Origin: Skeletonema tropicum
Lineage: Eukaryota; Bacillariophyta; Thalassiosirophyceae; Thalassiosirales; Thalassiosiraceae
Direction: 5' to 3'
DNA length: 64,000 nucleotides
Assembly (NCBI GenBank): GCA_037178625.1
Contig: CM074127.1
Span: 806,001-870,000 of the forward strand
The notes beneath the pieces were generated by a model, which made no database searches, had not been told where the DNA came from, and saw only the letters and a list, made by a program, of their open reading frames with translations. This document shows positions 42,754 through 55,125 of this stretch, piece by piece (the stretch's first letter is position 1; every line of letters begins with the position of its first letter). Made by a program: the position numbers and the translations under genes.

Positions 42754-45700
42754 TTACCACCTATTACCCTTGCTGTTGTTGTTATTGCGTGAAGGGGCAA
42801 AGCGACGGCCGCGTCCACCACCTCCGCGTCCTCCACCTCTTCCTCCTCCACCACGGCCTCCGCCACCTCTTCCTTTATTGCCTCTACCACCGGCTCCTCC
42901 TCTTCCAGATCGGGCACCTTGTTTATCAAAGCTACGGAATCCAAAGCGATTTCCTTGGTTGTTTCCTCCTCTCCAATTGTCGCCATCCTTGTATCCGTAG
43001 TTACCTGTCTTGGCATCAAGTAGTCGCTCATTGGCATCAACAAGGCTGGTAGCCTTCTCGGCAAATTGCAGTGCAAGAAGTTGGAGAGCACTTGGTTCGA
43101 TATTCCTCATGACGATGGTCTCAGTTGGTTGATCCCAGCTAGCAATCAAATCGTGGTTGATCATCATTTTCGATACAATGGCGTGAACTTCATTCTTTGT
43201 CATGTCAAACATTTCACACAGTTGACTGAGTGATAGAGAGTCGTACTGGGCAGAGAATGCAAGAAGATAGGTGCGCAAGCCAGTCTGCTTAATCTTTTCT
43301 CCAAGCATCTTCTTGATTTCTTCAGCGCCGTTGTCACCAGGTACAAGGTCCCAGCACTCCAAAGATTTGAGGAGATCGGAACACTTCTTCCAGTCTCCTT
43401 TTAGTAGAGCCTTGGTAGCGGTCATGACGAAGTCACGTGTCTGTTCTGGAGGTCCAGTGAACACTTGACGGTCGTACATGTCGTGGTACTTGCGGAATGT
43501 TCGAGAGAGTACGCGACCACGACGATCATTGTCACCAGCAGATGCCATGTTGGGCACCTCTAAGAACATAGCAGAGATCAAATGACACGCCTCCAACAAG
43601 TCCAAGTTGATGTGTTGGTGATACGGGATCTGCCGTCTTTTCTCGGCCTTTTCCTGTTCTGGGCTCTTGTCACTAAATCTACCAGTCGAAACTCCCTGTG
43701 CCAAAAGTTCTCTGACACGTCCTGAGCAGATATCAGATAAGCATTGGTGAGAATCCCAAATGTTGCCCAACCGGAATGCGGCAAGACCAAGAGTAACCAT
43801 GGTACGGTTGAAAAGAATCATTGTGGCGATATCTCCGGCAACGGGGATGGTCTCTTGAAGATGAGACATTAATAACAAATCCCTAGCCTCCAAAAATCTA
43901 TCGTGAAGTGCGTGGTGGTAAATGTGACAGAGCATTGCCCTGGTCTTTTGCCTATCCGTACCATGCTGGTAAATGTAGGTACACAGATTCGTCATTTCCT
44001 CGGAAGTATTACCATCAGCAGCAGATGTATCCTGAGCTTCTGCGACAGCCTTCACGATGGAGTCGTGACGGTAGTACATGTGTTCCACTCGTAATTCGGC
44101 AAGCATTGCTGCATCAGATGCACTGTCAACTCGTTCATAATATTTCTGGTAAATGCCAAGCAATTCCCTCAACTTGGTCTCGTCTTGAAGACGGACAACG
44201 TAATCAATAGAGTGTGGAGAGATTCTTTGCAATGACTTGTTGTATTCCTCGTCGAGACGCGACAAGAAAAGGGATAAAGAACCGGGGACACGGATAGTCT
44301 TGAGCTCGTCCTCAGTCATATTGGCTTCCCTCTCCAGGCGAAGACGCTCCATTCGTTCGTCCTCTGTTTCAACTTCCCCAGTGTGAGGGTTGATCAACTT
44401 CTCTTCGGTAGACATGGCTGCCATAGCTCCACCAGCTCCACTCATGATGCCACTCTTCATCTTTCCTGCCTTACCCATTGTGGCCATCATCATGTCACTT
44501 GCAAGCTCATCATCCTCTGCGGTCATTGCCCCAATCTTCCAGCCTTCCTTCTCGTCTCCCAAGATCGATCCAGCTCGCTCGAGGTATCCTGCGCATGACC
44601 TCCAGGTAGGAGTGTCCATGTAATCATCAATAGTGCGTTGCATATCGAATTGTGCAGTGATAACGTGCATCAAAACTGGAATTTCAACCCTGGGACCAAA
44701 GCGTGTGGCCAACTTGGAAAGAGCCTCCAATTGCCCAAGCAAAGCCTTGGCATCAGTTCCCTTCCGTCCACGGCTGGACACAATCTCCAAAGTCTTCTTC
44801 TGAATCAAACTAGGAGTCAAATCCTCTTCCTTGAGCTCACCCTCCTCAGCCTTTTGGGCCTCTTGCTCAGCCTTGAGTTTGGCAGCCTCCTCCTTGGCAC
44901 GCTTGCGTTCTTCGGCACGTCCAGCCTTGTCCTTCTCCACCTTTTCCTTGACAACGGTGGTACGCTTGAGCCAGCGGGCACGACCCTTGAGTTCTCCGGC
45001 ACCACCTGCTTCAGATTCACTATCGGAACTGTCAGAATCGGAGGATTGGGCCCAGTCGACAGAGTCGTCGGAGTCAGATCCAGAATCGGAGTCCTAAAAA
45101 ATGAGAAGAAAGTTGTAGAAGATGATACATGTTAGTGAAATGTGTGCAAAGTTGTCGTCAAAATAGGCAACCTAACGAAAGAGGGTCACTCAGGGCCCTT
45201 CCATTGAAGGGAAAAGCTGGTCTCAGGCTACCAAAAAGGCGGCCCACACCACTTTGTCAGTGGTGCATAATGGACTACCCCCAAGGCATACATCGGAAAC
45301 GAGGAAATCCAATTGGATTCATTCATAGTGACCTTGTTTTTTTCGTCTTTGTCACTTGTAAAAAGAACTTACCGAATCAGAGTCGCTATCATCACTATCA
45401 GCAGCTGCCTCCTTCTTATCTCCACTAGAAGCAGACGAACTACTACTGCCACTACTGCTGCTACTGTCACTGCTACTACTATCATCACTATCATTCTCCT
45501 CCTCACTCTCCGAACTCGACGAAGAACTACTACTACTACTACTCTCACTACTAATCACAGGATTCTTTCGATACTCCTCCATAATCCCACGATACTTTTC
45601 ACAAAACTTCTTCAAATTCAACTTCATACGATTCAATGCCCTCCCTTGCGCTGGCTTGAGTTTTTTAAAGGAAGCCTTATCCGCTAAAGACTTGCCAACA

Positions 45701-46373
45701 TGATCTTCCAAATCACAAAGCATACGGACCAAGAAACGGGGAATACCACCATTGGCATCAAATACCTTGGTGGATTTGATCATTGCCTTGGTGAGGAGTT
45801 CGAATTCATCCATGAGGGATTTGTGATCGTTGGTTTTCATGGCATTGCGGAGTTTGGAAACGTGGGCTTCGAAGGATTCGAAGGCTCGTGTTTTGGCGGA
45901 TTTGGCTACTCGGACGGATTCTTCCGATTCTGTGTTTTTATTGGATGGTGTAGATGGTAATGATAATAGTTAGTATAAAGCGACGTCAATCATTAAAAAA
46001 TGAATAATCCTCCGACAGAGATATGTATGTAATGAATAATAAATTGAGCGCTCGGACATCCAAGGAAGTTAAATTGCTCCATGAGACAAATGCTCTCAGC
46101 TTGTACTGCAAACGTTTATGGGAAAGTCATCGTCATTGCACCAATTATTATTATTGTTCATTAAAGTATCTCCTCCTCCATCAAGTAATAAAAATTCAAG
46201 AGTAGTAACCAGCTACATAACATGCACTCACCAGAATCACTGTCCATAACCCAACGATTGGCATCGGCACGTCCTCCTCCGACAGAGGAATCGCTGGAGC
46301 TGGAGGAATCATCAGACGAGTCGGATGAGCTCGAGGAGTCATCGGATCCTGCGGCTGCCCAGAATTTCGACAT
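42754..46373 (-). CDS. translation initiation factor eIF3 subunit C
   Basis: Three exons, 46373-46232, 45929-45373 and 45093-42754, fit GT-AG consensus and phase and give 1012 residues. The N-terminus MSKFWAAAGSDDSSSSSDSS is the acidic Ser-rich start typical of eIF3c. Next come the NIP1-type helical region (AKTRAFESFEAHVSKLRNAM), a long acidic Ser/Asp tract straddling intron 2, and the core with EELKTIRVPGSLS-like and LKGDWKKCSDLLKSL segments. The C-terminus has a PCI domain with winged helix (YDSLSLSQLCEMFDMTKNEV) and a Gly-Arg-rich RGG tail. eIF3c helps bridge eIF1, eIF5 and the 40S subunit during start-codon selection. The two introns (302 and 279 bases) are about three times longer than others in the window. 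Confidence 0.95.
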
Positions 46374-46907
46374 GGTTAATTTGCTTGTTGCTTGCACTAC
46401 TATGAGCTACACACGTCGTGTTGCTGGTGGACGCAAAGTGGAAGTGGAGTGGTGAGTTTTTGCGGTCGGACGAAAGACAGACACGAGGGCGTGCCCCCTA
46501 GCCATCATTATCACCGCACAAATGGCGGGAAGTGTCCAGCCGTGCAGCGCTACCTTTTACTTGGAGTTCTACAGAAACTTTTGTACCAAGGTAACGTAGG
46601 AATTCGAAACGCCGTCTCAACCTCCTCCATCACGCACAACTCTTGTGTTTGGTAAGGCTTGACCATGGCGGCCGATGTTGTTGGCGACTGAAGGATTTAG
46701 TAACTGCAGGTTTACACCGTCGTAATGACGCATATAAAATGATGATAGAATCCATGGCGATGTGGTTGCGGTGAAAAGCTTAAGGAGACTGCAAAAAAGA
46801 ACAATCTCCATGTGATTTAAATCGAATTCATCATCTCACCATCTTCTTTCCATTTCTTTCCACCTCCAATAATTCAGTCAAGTAATTTCAAAATCAAATT
46901 TTCAATC
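46374..46907. promoter_or_regulatory. shared upstream region of eIF3c and ribosomal protein eL10
   Basis: The two translation genes are divergent, with 534 bases between their start codons. The segment should contain both promoters and 5' UTRs. No TATA box is obvious, and the last 60 bases before the eL10 start are rich in pyrimidine and A, as often seen near ribosomal protein genes. Confidence 0.5.
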
Positions 46908-47561
46908 ATGGGACGCCGCCCCTTCCGTTGCTACCGCTACCAAAAGAACAAGCCCTACATCAAGTCACGCTACTGCCGTGGTGTGCCCGAGTCCAAGATC
47001 CGTATTTACGACGTGGGAGCCAAGAAGGCTCCCGTGGATCTCTTCCCCTTCGTTGCTCACTTGGTCTGTGACGAAAAGCAGCAAATCTCCTCTGAGGCAC
47101 TTGAGGCATGCCGTATTGCTATTAACAAGCATTTGGTCAACACTGTTGGAAAGGAAGCTTACCACATCCGTGTCCGTGTGCACCCCTACCACGTTATCCG
47201 TGCCAACAAGATGCTTTCGTGCGCTGGAGCTGATAGGCTTTCCAGTGGAATGAGGCACTCGTACGGTAAGCCCATTGGTGTTGCCGCCCGTGTTGATATT
47301 GGACAGGTTCTTCTTTCTGTGCGTGGAAAGGATGCTTCTGAGCCACACATTATTGAGGCGATCCGTCGTGGAAAGTTCAAGTTTGCTGGAAGGCAAAAGA
47401 TTTTGAAGAGTCTCAAGTGGGGATTTACCAAGTATGAACGTGAGGATTATGTAAGGATGAGAAAGAATGGAGAGTTGGCTGCCGATGGTAATATTGTGAA
47501 GGTCCACAACCGTCGTGGTGCTTTGGAGAAGAGTGCTTTGTATTTGGCTGGACAAGAGTAA
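46908..47561 (+). CDS. 60S ribosomal protein L10 (uL16 family)
   Basis: A 217-residue intronless protein of the expected eukaryotic length (about 214-220). The N-terminus [20 protein letters not shown], the loop [20 protein letters not shown] with [14 protein letters not shown], and [15 protein letters not shown] are characteristic of RPL10. The protein joins the 60S subunit late, near the P site and the peptidyl-transferase centre, and is needed for release of export factors. It is divergent from eIF3c. Codon use is strongly biased to C/G-ending codons in the first half, as expected of a highly expressed gene. Confidence 0.97.
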   Translation: MGRRPFRCYRYQKNKPYIKSRYCRGVPESKIRIYDVGAKKAPVDLFPFVAHLVCDEKQQISSEALEACRIAINKHLVNTVGKEAYHIRVRVHPYHVIRANKMLSCAGADRLSSGMRHSYGKPIGVAARVDIGQVLLSVRGKDASEPHIIEAIRRGKFKFAGRQKILKSLKWGFTKYEREDYVRMRKNGELAADGNIVKVHNRRGALEKSALYLAGQE

Positions 47562-48041
47562 ATAAACAAGTTTAAGCTGAAACAATGATGCAAAAGGAAA
47601 ATCAGCATAGTAGTACAAACACATGCACTTTATTACATCGTGACTTTTGTCTTATTCTTTGTGTGGTTGAAATGGAAAGGGAAATGGAGGCTTGTTAATC
47701 ATTCTTGTTGAGCCCTCTTGGTCTCGTGAGATAATTGGAGTAGATATCGATAAAAGTGAGCGATCATCTTAAAGAATATTCTCTTCGATGTTGCACATTA
47801 CTCCCGCCCAAAGCCAAAGCTTGTGTAAGGCTACAACATGCATGGATAGATAGATTATTTTAGTGTGGCTATTGTGCTCTATTTTGATCATACATAGTAT
47901 GTCTTCAAGAAATGCAGAGCGCCCTCTCGCTATCTCGGTACTTTAGGCCGGCTCCGCGCCAAATTTGCTTCTCGATGATGATTTGTATCAGCGTAATGAT
48001 CACGAAATGAATTGTGTCTCTGGAAGTCTCTCTAGAGCAAC
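47562..48041. other. intergenic DNA
   Basis: About 480 bases between two genes on the same strand. It should hold the eL10 3' UTR and the promoter of the methyltransferase. No repeat or RNA gene was recognised. Confidence 0.5.
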
Positions 48042-48959
48042 ATGACGACTTCTTCTTTTGCTGCTGCAATCATCCTGGCGGTGTCTTGTGCACTGCCAGC
48101 TTACGCATTTGTCACAAAGCCGCCTCGTGCTTGTGACTATTATCTCACAAAATCTCTCATACGTTTATCCATCGAGCCCAACGACGATGTATTCCACAAC
48201 TTGTGCAATCCGAATCGCCGCAAGTTTGTTGCAGCTTGCCTATCAGGCATTATAACCGTGCCAATAATCACTCCCAACAAGTCAGCAAGCGCATTAACTC
48301 CCGATCAAGCATCTCAATCTTATGACACCTACGCAGAAACATACGACAAACTCGATGGGGGTAGCATCGCAACGTCATTAGGGATTGACGAAGCTAGAAC
48401 CAAACTCTTGGGCATGGCAAAAGGAGATGTACTTGAAATCGGTGTTGGTACTGGGTTGAACCTGGCATCGTATCGATTTGGTGACGGTGGAGTCACGTCT
48501 CTGACACTTGTCGATATAAGTGATGGTATGCTCTCTCAGGCGGAAGCTCGCATCAATCAAATGAATATTGACAAGTCTATTCCGATACAGTTTGTAAAGG
48601 CAGATGCAACATCAGAACTTGTCAAGATATTTGGTGAAAGCAAGTTTGATTCTGTAGTAGATACATTCTCTCTGTGCGTGATGGGTAATGATGGAGCAAA
48701 GAAATGCATTGAAGAGATGGCAGGTGTAATCAAACCTAGCGGGAAGATACTTTTAGTCGAGAATACTAGGTCATCCAACCCTTTGCTCGGTAGCTACCAG
48801 GATCTCACTGCATCCAGTGCGGCTGATCTCGGTGGAAAAGGGTGCGTATACAATCAAAATGTAGGAGAGATGATAAATAAAAGCAAAGGCATGCGATTAG
48901 AGAAGGAAGAGAGCTTTGCAGCAGGATTGTTTCGATCGTTTGTATGCACGAAGTCATAA
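48042..48959 (+). CDS. plastid-targeted class I SAM methyltransferase
   Basis: A 305-residue protein. The N-terminus is a signal peptide ending ALPAYAF-VTKPP, an ASAF-type diatom plastid motif. A second hydrophobic stretch after RRKF (VAACLSGIITVPIITP...ASA) resembles a thylakoid-lumen transit signal with an RR pair, so lumen targeting is possible. The enzyme part begins about residue 88 (YDTYAETYDKLDGG). Motif I is DVLEIGVGTGLNL, motif II is LTLVDISDGML, and VDTFSLCVM plus KPSGKILLVENTR are the later strands. It resembles METTL7-like or UbiE-type Methyltransf_11 enzymes acting on small molecules. Substrate unknown. Confidence 0.85.
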   Translation: MTTSSFAAAIILAVSCALPAYAFVTKPPRACDYYLTKSLIRLSIEPNDDVFHNLCNPNRRKFVAACLSGIITVPIITPNKSASALTPDQASQSYDTYAETYDKLDGGSIATSLGIDEARTKLLGMAKGDVLEIGVGTGLNLASYRFGDGGVTSLTLVDISDGMLSQAEARINQMNIDKSIPIQFVKADATSELVKIFGESKFDSVVDTFSLCVMGNDGAKKCIEEMAGVIKPSGKILLVENTRSSNPLLGSYQDLTASSAADLGGKGCVYNQNVGEMINKSKGMRLEKEESFAAGLFRSFVCTKS

Positions 48960-49221
48960 CAAGTACTTCTATTAGATAGATAAATTCAACTTTACTACTT
49001 AGGCCGCAGCGAGATATTCTATACGCCGCAAGACCAAAAGCACGTGCATAACATAAGAAAGAAGTATGCGCTGCCGAAATGATTAACTTGATTTGAGGCA
49101 GAGAGGTGGATTGTGTGTTTGTGTGCGAAAAGCACAAGTAATGATAGTTGCGCATCAAGTTAAAGCTTGAGAAACGCAACGTGAATCACATTCAGAGGAA
49201 AATATACATTTGGGAGGCAAT

Positions 49222-51439
49222 CTAGGTCTTGGTAGGAGGAGCATAAAAGGTACGATCCGTGAACGTGAAGCCTTCAAACACATTATCCGCAGGAGTTGTC
49301 CCAAAGCCATGGCCATTGAAAGCACCAGGGCTATTCAAAGGCATGCTTGTGAACTCATGATCGAACTGGCTAGTATCCATACTTCCATTAATTTGTGGAT
49401 CCCACGGTGGAGCGATGTCCCCGTTCATCAACTTCTCCCAGTTGAGATCCGAGAAGAATTTTTGCACCTTGATATCCTCGGCATCGTTCGGACCAGAACC
49501 CAAACGTCGACGAGGGTCCTTGGTAAGCAAGCCTCTTAGGATAACTTGCGCACGGTCAGAAAGATATTTCGGATATTCTAAAGTACCACGGCGAATCTTT
49601 TCGAACAGCTTCTCGCGGTCACGACAATAAAACGGAGGAAGGCCCGTCAGCATCTCGTATAAGAGGGCTCCCAGAGACCACCAATCTACAGCACGACCGT
49701 GGCCTTGACGATTAAGAATTTCAGGCGCTAGGTATTCCGGAGTACCACAGAAACTATTGGCACCACTGGATGAGTTCGAGATACCTTCTTTGGATAGACC
49801 AAAGTCAGTGAGCCTTACGTGGCCCCGAGAATCCAACAGCACATTTTCGGGTTTAAGGTCCCGATAAACAATGTCCAAATTGTGCACGTAGGCAATCGCA
49901 AGGGTAATCTCGGCAGCATAGAAACATGCCCTCTGCTCGGAGAACTTGCCCACCTTCCCCAGATGAAAGAACAGTTCCCCACCAGCACAGTAATCCAAGA
50001 CAAAGTATAGTTTATCCTTGGACTGGAATGCCATGTTCAAACCAACGATGAAGGGATGTTTGACATAGCCCAATACAGAACGTTCGGTTCTAGTGTGTTC
50101 CACTTGATTACGCTTGATAATGTTATCCTTCTTTAGAACCTTGAGAGCAAACATTTCATTTGTCTGCTTTTCTCTGACGAGAAATACTTTTCCTGCGTGG
50201 CCATGATTGATTGAGGAGATTATGATGAGAGAGTGCGATAGAAAAAATTGTAAATTGCAACCAAGAGAAAAAAGAAAACTTACCAAACGATCCCTTCCCA
50301 ACAACCTTAATCATACGAAACGAGTCCAACCTCGGCGCCGAAACCGGAACAGTCCTATGAAAACTATCCCCCAACCCTTCCACAAAAGGTTGAGTATTCA
50401 AACCCCCCTGATTATTCGCAGCCTTGGCCATGGCTCCTCCAATACCCCCCGGAGAAGACGATGTGGCATCATTATTCAAACCAACCCCAATGGTGGGTGG
50501 TGTGTTCCCCATGATGTGTATCCCTCCCCCACCCCCTCCAATACTACCCTGTTGCATCTGCTGCACCTGTTCCCCCATCTTGGCCTGAGACGCCTTATAA
50601 CTCATCATTTCCTTCTGTAGGTTCAAGCTTCGTCCCAAATGACTCGCACCCAAACTTTGAGCGAGGGACCCGACATCTTCGACCATTTCCACCTCTTTAT
50701 AGTCTTGTTGAAATTCCATCACGTCGGATTGGGTAATATTTTCTTCGGTGGGGTTGTACCTACCTTGGAGGTAAGAGGCATCATCATCCTCATCGTCGTC
50801 ATCATCTTCATCATCGTGATGGTGACCATCCTCATCTTCATCTAGGGCAAACATATCATCCATTTCCATTTCATCAAGATTAGGATTAATACTATTGTTT
50901 GCATTATTGGCTGCCACCACTGCTGCATACGAAGGAGATGATGGAGCCTGTGCCGCAGGTGCATCTGCCATTTGCTGTTGCTGCTCCCCCGAGGAAAAAT
51001 TAATCCAAGCCACATCCTCAAATTGCGGAGGGACAATATTCGCCCCATAACATAGAAATTGTCTCATGACCGGTTCCTCTCGAACGGCTGGCACGGTGAG
51101 TACTGCCGATAGCCATTCTTGTGCTGAGTTTCGTGCTTGGATAATCTTGTCGGCATCGCTCCCTCCTCCTGATCCGTAGTCGAAGGAGGGATGATTGGGA
51201 CAATTGGGCAATCCCGAAATAACACGAGAGAGCGCTGCATCCATCGTCATGAAGTCGACATGATCTCGTAAGACTGTCCACGATTGGACGGGTTGAGTAA
51301 CATTGACGGCGTGGATGACATGAGGTGTGGAAGAGGACGAATTAGAAGTGCCATTGGACCCGGGTGAGGATGGATCTTGATGGTGATCGTACCGCCCGGA
51401 GGCGGCTATGGAGACGGAAAAGTCCTCGTTGGAGGACAT
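49222..51439 (-). CDS. AGC protein kinase with N-terminal PX-like domain
   Basis: Two exons, 51439-50284 and 50192-49222 (91-base intron inside the glycine loop codon), give 708 residues; the ATG at 51439 is the first in frame. Residues about 30-145 resemble a phosphoinositide-binding PX domain (WTVLRDHVDFMTMDAALSRV). A long acidic, Gly/Gln-rich linker follows. The kinase domain starts at about 370: VGKGSFGKV glycine loop, FALKVLKK lysine, IVYRDLKPENVLLD catalytic loop, LTDFGLSK, and SFCGTPEYLAPEI, where Ser occupies the place usually held by PDK1-phosphorylated Thr/Ser. The tail has the hydrophobic motif FEGFTF. Domain order is like SGK3/AKT-type kinases, so membrane-lipid-linked growth or nutrient signalling is likely. 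Confidence 0.92.
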
Positions 51440-53494
51440 TGTTTTGGTTTTATGGAGGCCCTGTGGTACAATTATTGTATCGTGCGCCAGCAATTGAAGT
51501 CTGAAATCTTGATTTGACTGTCTCTGCTGCAGGTCGTGTAAATTTGATGGGCTCTTCTATCTTCTATGATATGACTAAATATCTTTGACCGCTGCGTCGA
51601 CGGTTGTCTCTAGAGCCCCACCTCTTCTACACTCTCCAACTCTTCAACAGGCGACGACTCTCAAGTGAAACCGCCTTTCGTCTGCTGTAATACCCGGAAA
51701 GTGTGATTGCAATGCAGAATTTGTAATAGTAGTCGTCGTCGTCGTCGTCGTCGTCGTCGGCTACTTATTCATGAATGAAAAAATGTTTTGTGCTGATGTG
51801 CAAAATCCCGCGCCGCAGGCCTCCGGCCATCCGATGAGGTGGTGTGCAAGCTGCTTCCGTCAGAGTCCAGCTGTTCTCGTTTCTCAAAAATTCGGTAATG
51901 ATGACGCAGTGCAAACACAATGCTATTGTCTATTACGGTACTCTGTCTATTGAGACAGGCTTGGTTCTATTAAAAAATTAGGGATAACCCAATTTTAGAA
52001 TCGCATTTGCTCGGGATTCGCATGTTCTTTACGACTTATCCCCCTTTTGAAATTGAATGACGGGGGATAAATTTTTATAGCTGTCTCATCTCCTTGACTC
52101 CATGACGTGGATTTTTTTGTCTACGTAGGAATCGTCCAAGAAGCGGTACCAAAGTGGCGCCAACGATCATCGAGCACATCACCACCATGGGATTTCCGCC
52201 CGAGTAGCGTACTGTACTAAGCGTGGTGCCGTTATATAAAAGATACAATGCTCGAGACGTTTATATAGACACATATGATTGCATGTAGCAACTTTATATG
52301 TACTAATTTTTACAAATGATGTAAAATAAAAGCCAATTTGTGCACATGAATGTGTATCCTCAACTCTCATGAGCAATGAACGATGGTGTTATAACAAATA
52401 TTTCGGCACTAACGACACCAAACACTGCTAAAATAACGCTTGTAGAGTTATGAAAAGAATGTTTGCATCTTTTTAATGCGGTAATAATAATTTATGAGGC
52501 CCACAGATCCTTGTCATTCAACACAAACACTTCTGTATGCACATCCATCTACTACAAGAGAATCACTTTGTGCATTCCAATGATGTCAGTAGTGATCATA
52601 TGCAGCTCTATCCGTCGAACATTACTTCATTGAAACCAAAGGGCCTTAACAAGTCGTTGAAGATTCCACTCCGATCAATTCAGAGCAATGTAGCGCCGTA
52701 ACAATAGCCTTCTTCGGAGACAAAATGTGCACCTATTCCACCCTAATCGAACTACGAGTCACCCAACTACGACCTTATCTCTTCAATCAAATACAATAGT
52801 TGTTGTGTCATTGTTGTCAGATGGTAATGTTGATTTGAATAACGAATCCATTGGAATTTGTTCGAGGAATGGCCATGTGTTGGGCGATGGTGATACCAAG
52901 GCTGAGTTCGCCGATGGTGGTGTAGGCAGTGAAATCGATCTCAATTGTCAACTTCACGGTACAAAGCGATCCTTACATATTATTGAGAGCTCATTTGTCG
53001 TGTTTAGTTGTCTCGTCATGATTAGAGGTCGGAATAGAACAACGAAATGGGTGACATTTGTTTGTAATTGATGATGTGATGTGTAGCAGCAATGTTGGTG
53101 CCCGACGGAGTGCTATGGCCATATGAAGTCACTAACAATGAACCACACCGACACTAGATGTCTATATGTAGAAGTAGCGGTGATAATTGGCGGAGAGAGG
53201 ACGATCTCCGAGGTGTTACAGGCGTAGTATCAATTTGACGGAGTCGAGGAGATGAGACAGCTATAGGCTAGGCCGAGATTTGATGGGGGAGAAGCAAAAT
53301 TGGGGAGCTCTCTCTAGAGACTCTCTCTCTACACCATAGAGGCAGTCTCTCTAGAGGCCTCTCTCCTCCTACACACGGCTGCATCAAACTCTTTCCCGCC
53401 AGAAGTAGTGAGTCAGTCACGGATTAATCCGTGATTAAAATCTGATGCATCTTCAATCTAACAATCTACGTATAATATCTTTGTAAGAGTTACT
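51440..53494. other. gene-poor spacer with (GTC)n microsatellite
   Basis: No gene is supported. A (GTC)n run of about nine units lies at 51732-51759, in the region upstream of the kinase. TCTCTAGAGA occurs at 53311 among several CTCTCTAGAG-like palindromes. The remaining short frames show no recognisable protein. Confidence 0.55.
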
Positions 53495-55125
53495 CTAACT
53501 CAATGCAATCAATTCAATAACAAACAACTCCACCTCCACACTCTCCAGCGTTGACATCCTCACTTTGTCTCGCTTCTTCTTGCGCTCTTCTTCTTTGGAT
53601 GTGTAATCCTTACGTGGTCCACGGCATGAATCTGCATCAACAGTTGCGCCGTGTGCAACAACATCTGGATGCGATTCTTCTTGGCGCAGTCCCGCCATGG
53701 CTTCGGCACGGATCTGCCTATCCTTTGTGAACTGGAATTGCTCTCGCAACTTCGAAGACTCTTGGTGCTGTTTCTCACCCCAGTCTTCACGTTTGTTACC
53801 CAAGCCTCCTTCAGATTTCATCTGTTCTAGTACATGAGCCCACATCAAGTGCACTTTAGGTGTGACGTTCAATCCCATTTTAACATGTTCGTGGACTGCA
53901 GCTGTGATAAAACGCTCGTACATTCTGGCATCCTTTGCAGTCGGGTTGATCTTGCTTGCATAAGAAAAGGCACCATCCCACAAGATGCATAGGGTTGCAT
54001 AATTCTTGCATACTTGTTGTATCTCTTCTTTTTTGTACTCACAACCTTCCTTCATGTTCGCCGTAAGAATCTCTGCAAATGCCTCGAATATTTCATGCGA
54101 TGAGAGTTAGAGACAAACTGTGCTGCTTCGTCTTCGCTGATGGTCCCATTCTCGCGACACTTCAATGAATGCTCTACAAATGTAGTTGGTTTGGATTTCT
54201 TTGCAGGCGGCTCGCTGCAATCGTCATTGAGCTGCTGCTCTTGACACTCCATGGCATCGTCATCATCTTTGACATCGTCGTCAGCGTCATCATCTTCGAC
54301 ATCGTCGTCAGTGTCATCATCTTCGACATCGTCGTCAGCGTCATCACTTGGTCTCGCAAATTTGTTGGCCCAGAAGTCAATGTCGGCGGAGATAGTGTCA
54401 GTACACAAATTGCGAATGCTGTAAATAAAAGTGCGTTGACGTGATGATAGTTTCGCCAGAGGCGGTGGTTTATGTACGCCGTCGCTCCGTTTTCTTAGTT
54501 GTGTACCATAATTCTTAAAGCTCCATCCGATCTGATCCTCCTCATCTTCACCTATTTCAGTTGTTCTTCTCTCTCCAATACGAATGACATTTAACCTGGA
54601 CTTCTCCTTGTCTTTCTGCGTTAGACCTTTCATAGCATTCTTCCAATCAACATTAAATTGCTGCACCTCAAATTCACTTTTATGTTCAACCAACAAAGCT
54701 TCCCATCGATCTCTTTCGATTTGTATCTCCTCCGTCTTCTCGCTCTCTTTAGTAACCGGATCGACAGCATAAGTGTATGATGCCAGCCCAGTGCCGACCA
54801 GGAAAGCATAGTACTCATCCTTCCTGAAGAATCCAAGTCGACGAGCAAGGCTGTACTCTTCTGCGCCTCCGCTGATGGTGTACCAACATGACTCCCCGAC
54901 CGACAGGAACAACAAAAGTTCCAATAATAAGTTTCGCGCACGCATCATGGATTCGTTGGGCTGCATTACCGAGTCTGCGTGCCCTTTTCGTATGGAATGT
55001 TCGGCTGCACTTGATGAAGCTACTATGAAAAAAGGGCACGCAAAAGCAGTATGTGGAAGCAATGGCAATGGTTCTTCTGAGCAAGGTAGGGCGTAGTTGT
55101 GCAACTTATTGGAATTTTTGGCCAT
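53495..55125 (-). pseudogene. transposon-type ORF of unknown family, frameshifted
   Basis: The upstream frame (55125-54052, 357 residues) contains a charged domain (GERRTTEIGEDEEDQIGWSF) and an Asp-rich stretch from a 30-base repeat (DDADDDVEDDDTDDDVEDDD region, 54264-54345). It stops at an ATGA overlap, and the downstream frame (54055-53495, 186 residues) continues with VTPKVHLMWAHVLEQMKSEG, GLGNKREDWGEKQHQESSK and RQIRAEAM. The pattern TPKxH...H...Q...GLG...ED..E..HQ recurs at the C-termini of transposase-like proteins of algae and other marine eukaryotes. A frameshift at 54052-54055 is the simplest reading; -1 frameshifted translation cannot be excluded. Terminal inverted repeats were not found. 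Confidence 0.5.

Noticed and set aside
42770..43052. Plus-strand proline-rich frames opposite the eIF3c tail
   Set aside because: They are the antisense of the Gly-Arg-rich RGG tail.
51960..52110. GAGACAG words near 51952 and (inverted) near 52080 as terminal repeats of a small element
   Set aside because: Similarity is limited to about seven bases and does not extend inward.
52727..53071. Plus-strand 114-residue frame
   Set aside because: No motif, unremarkable composition, and it lies in a gene-poor spacer with similar random frames.
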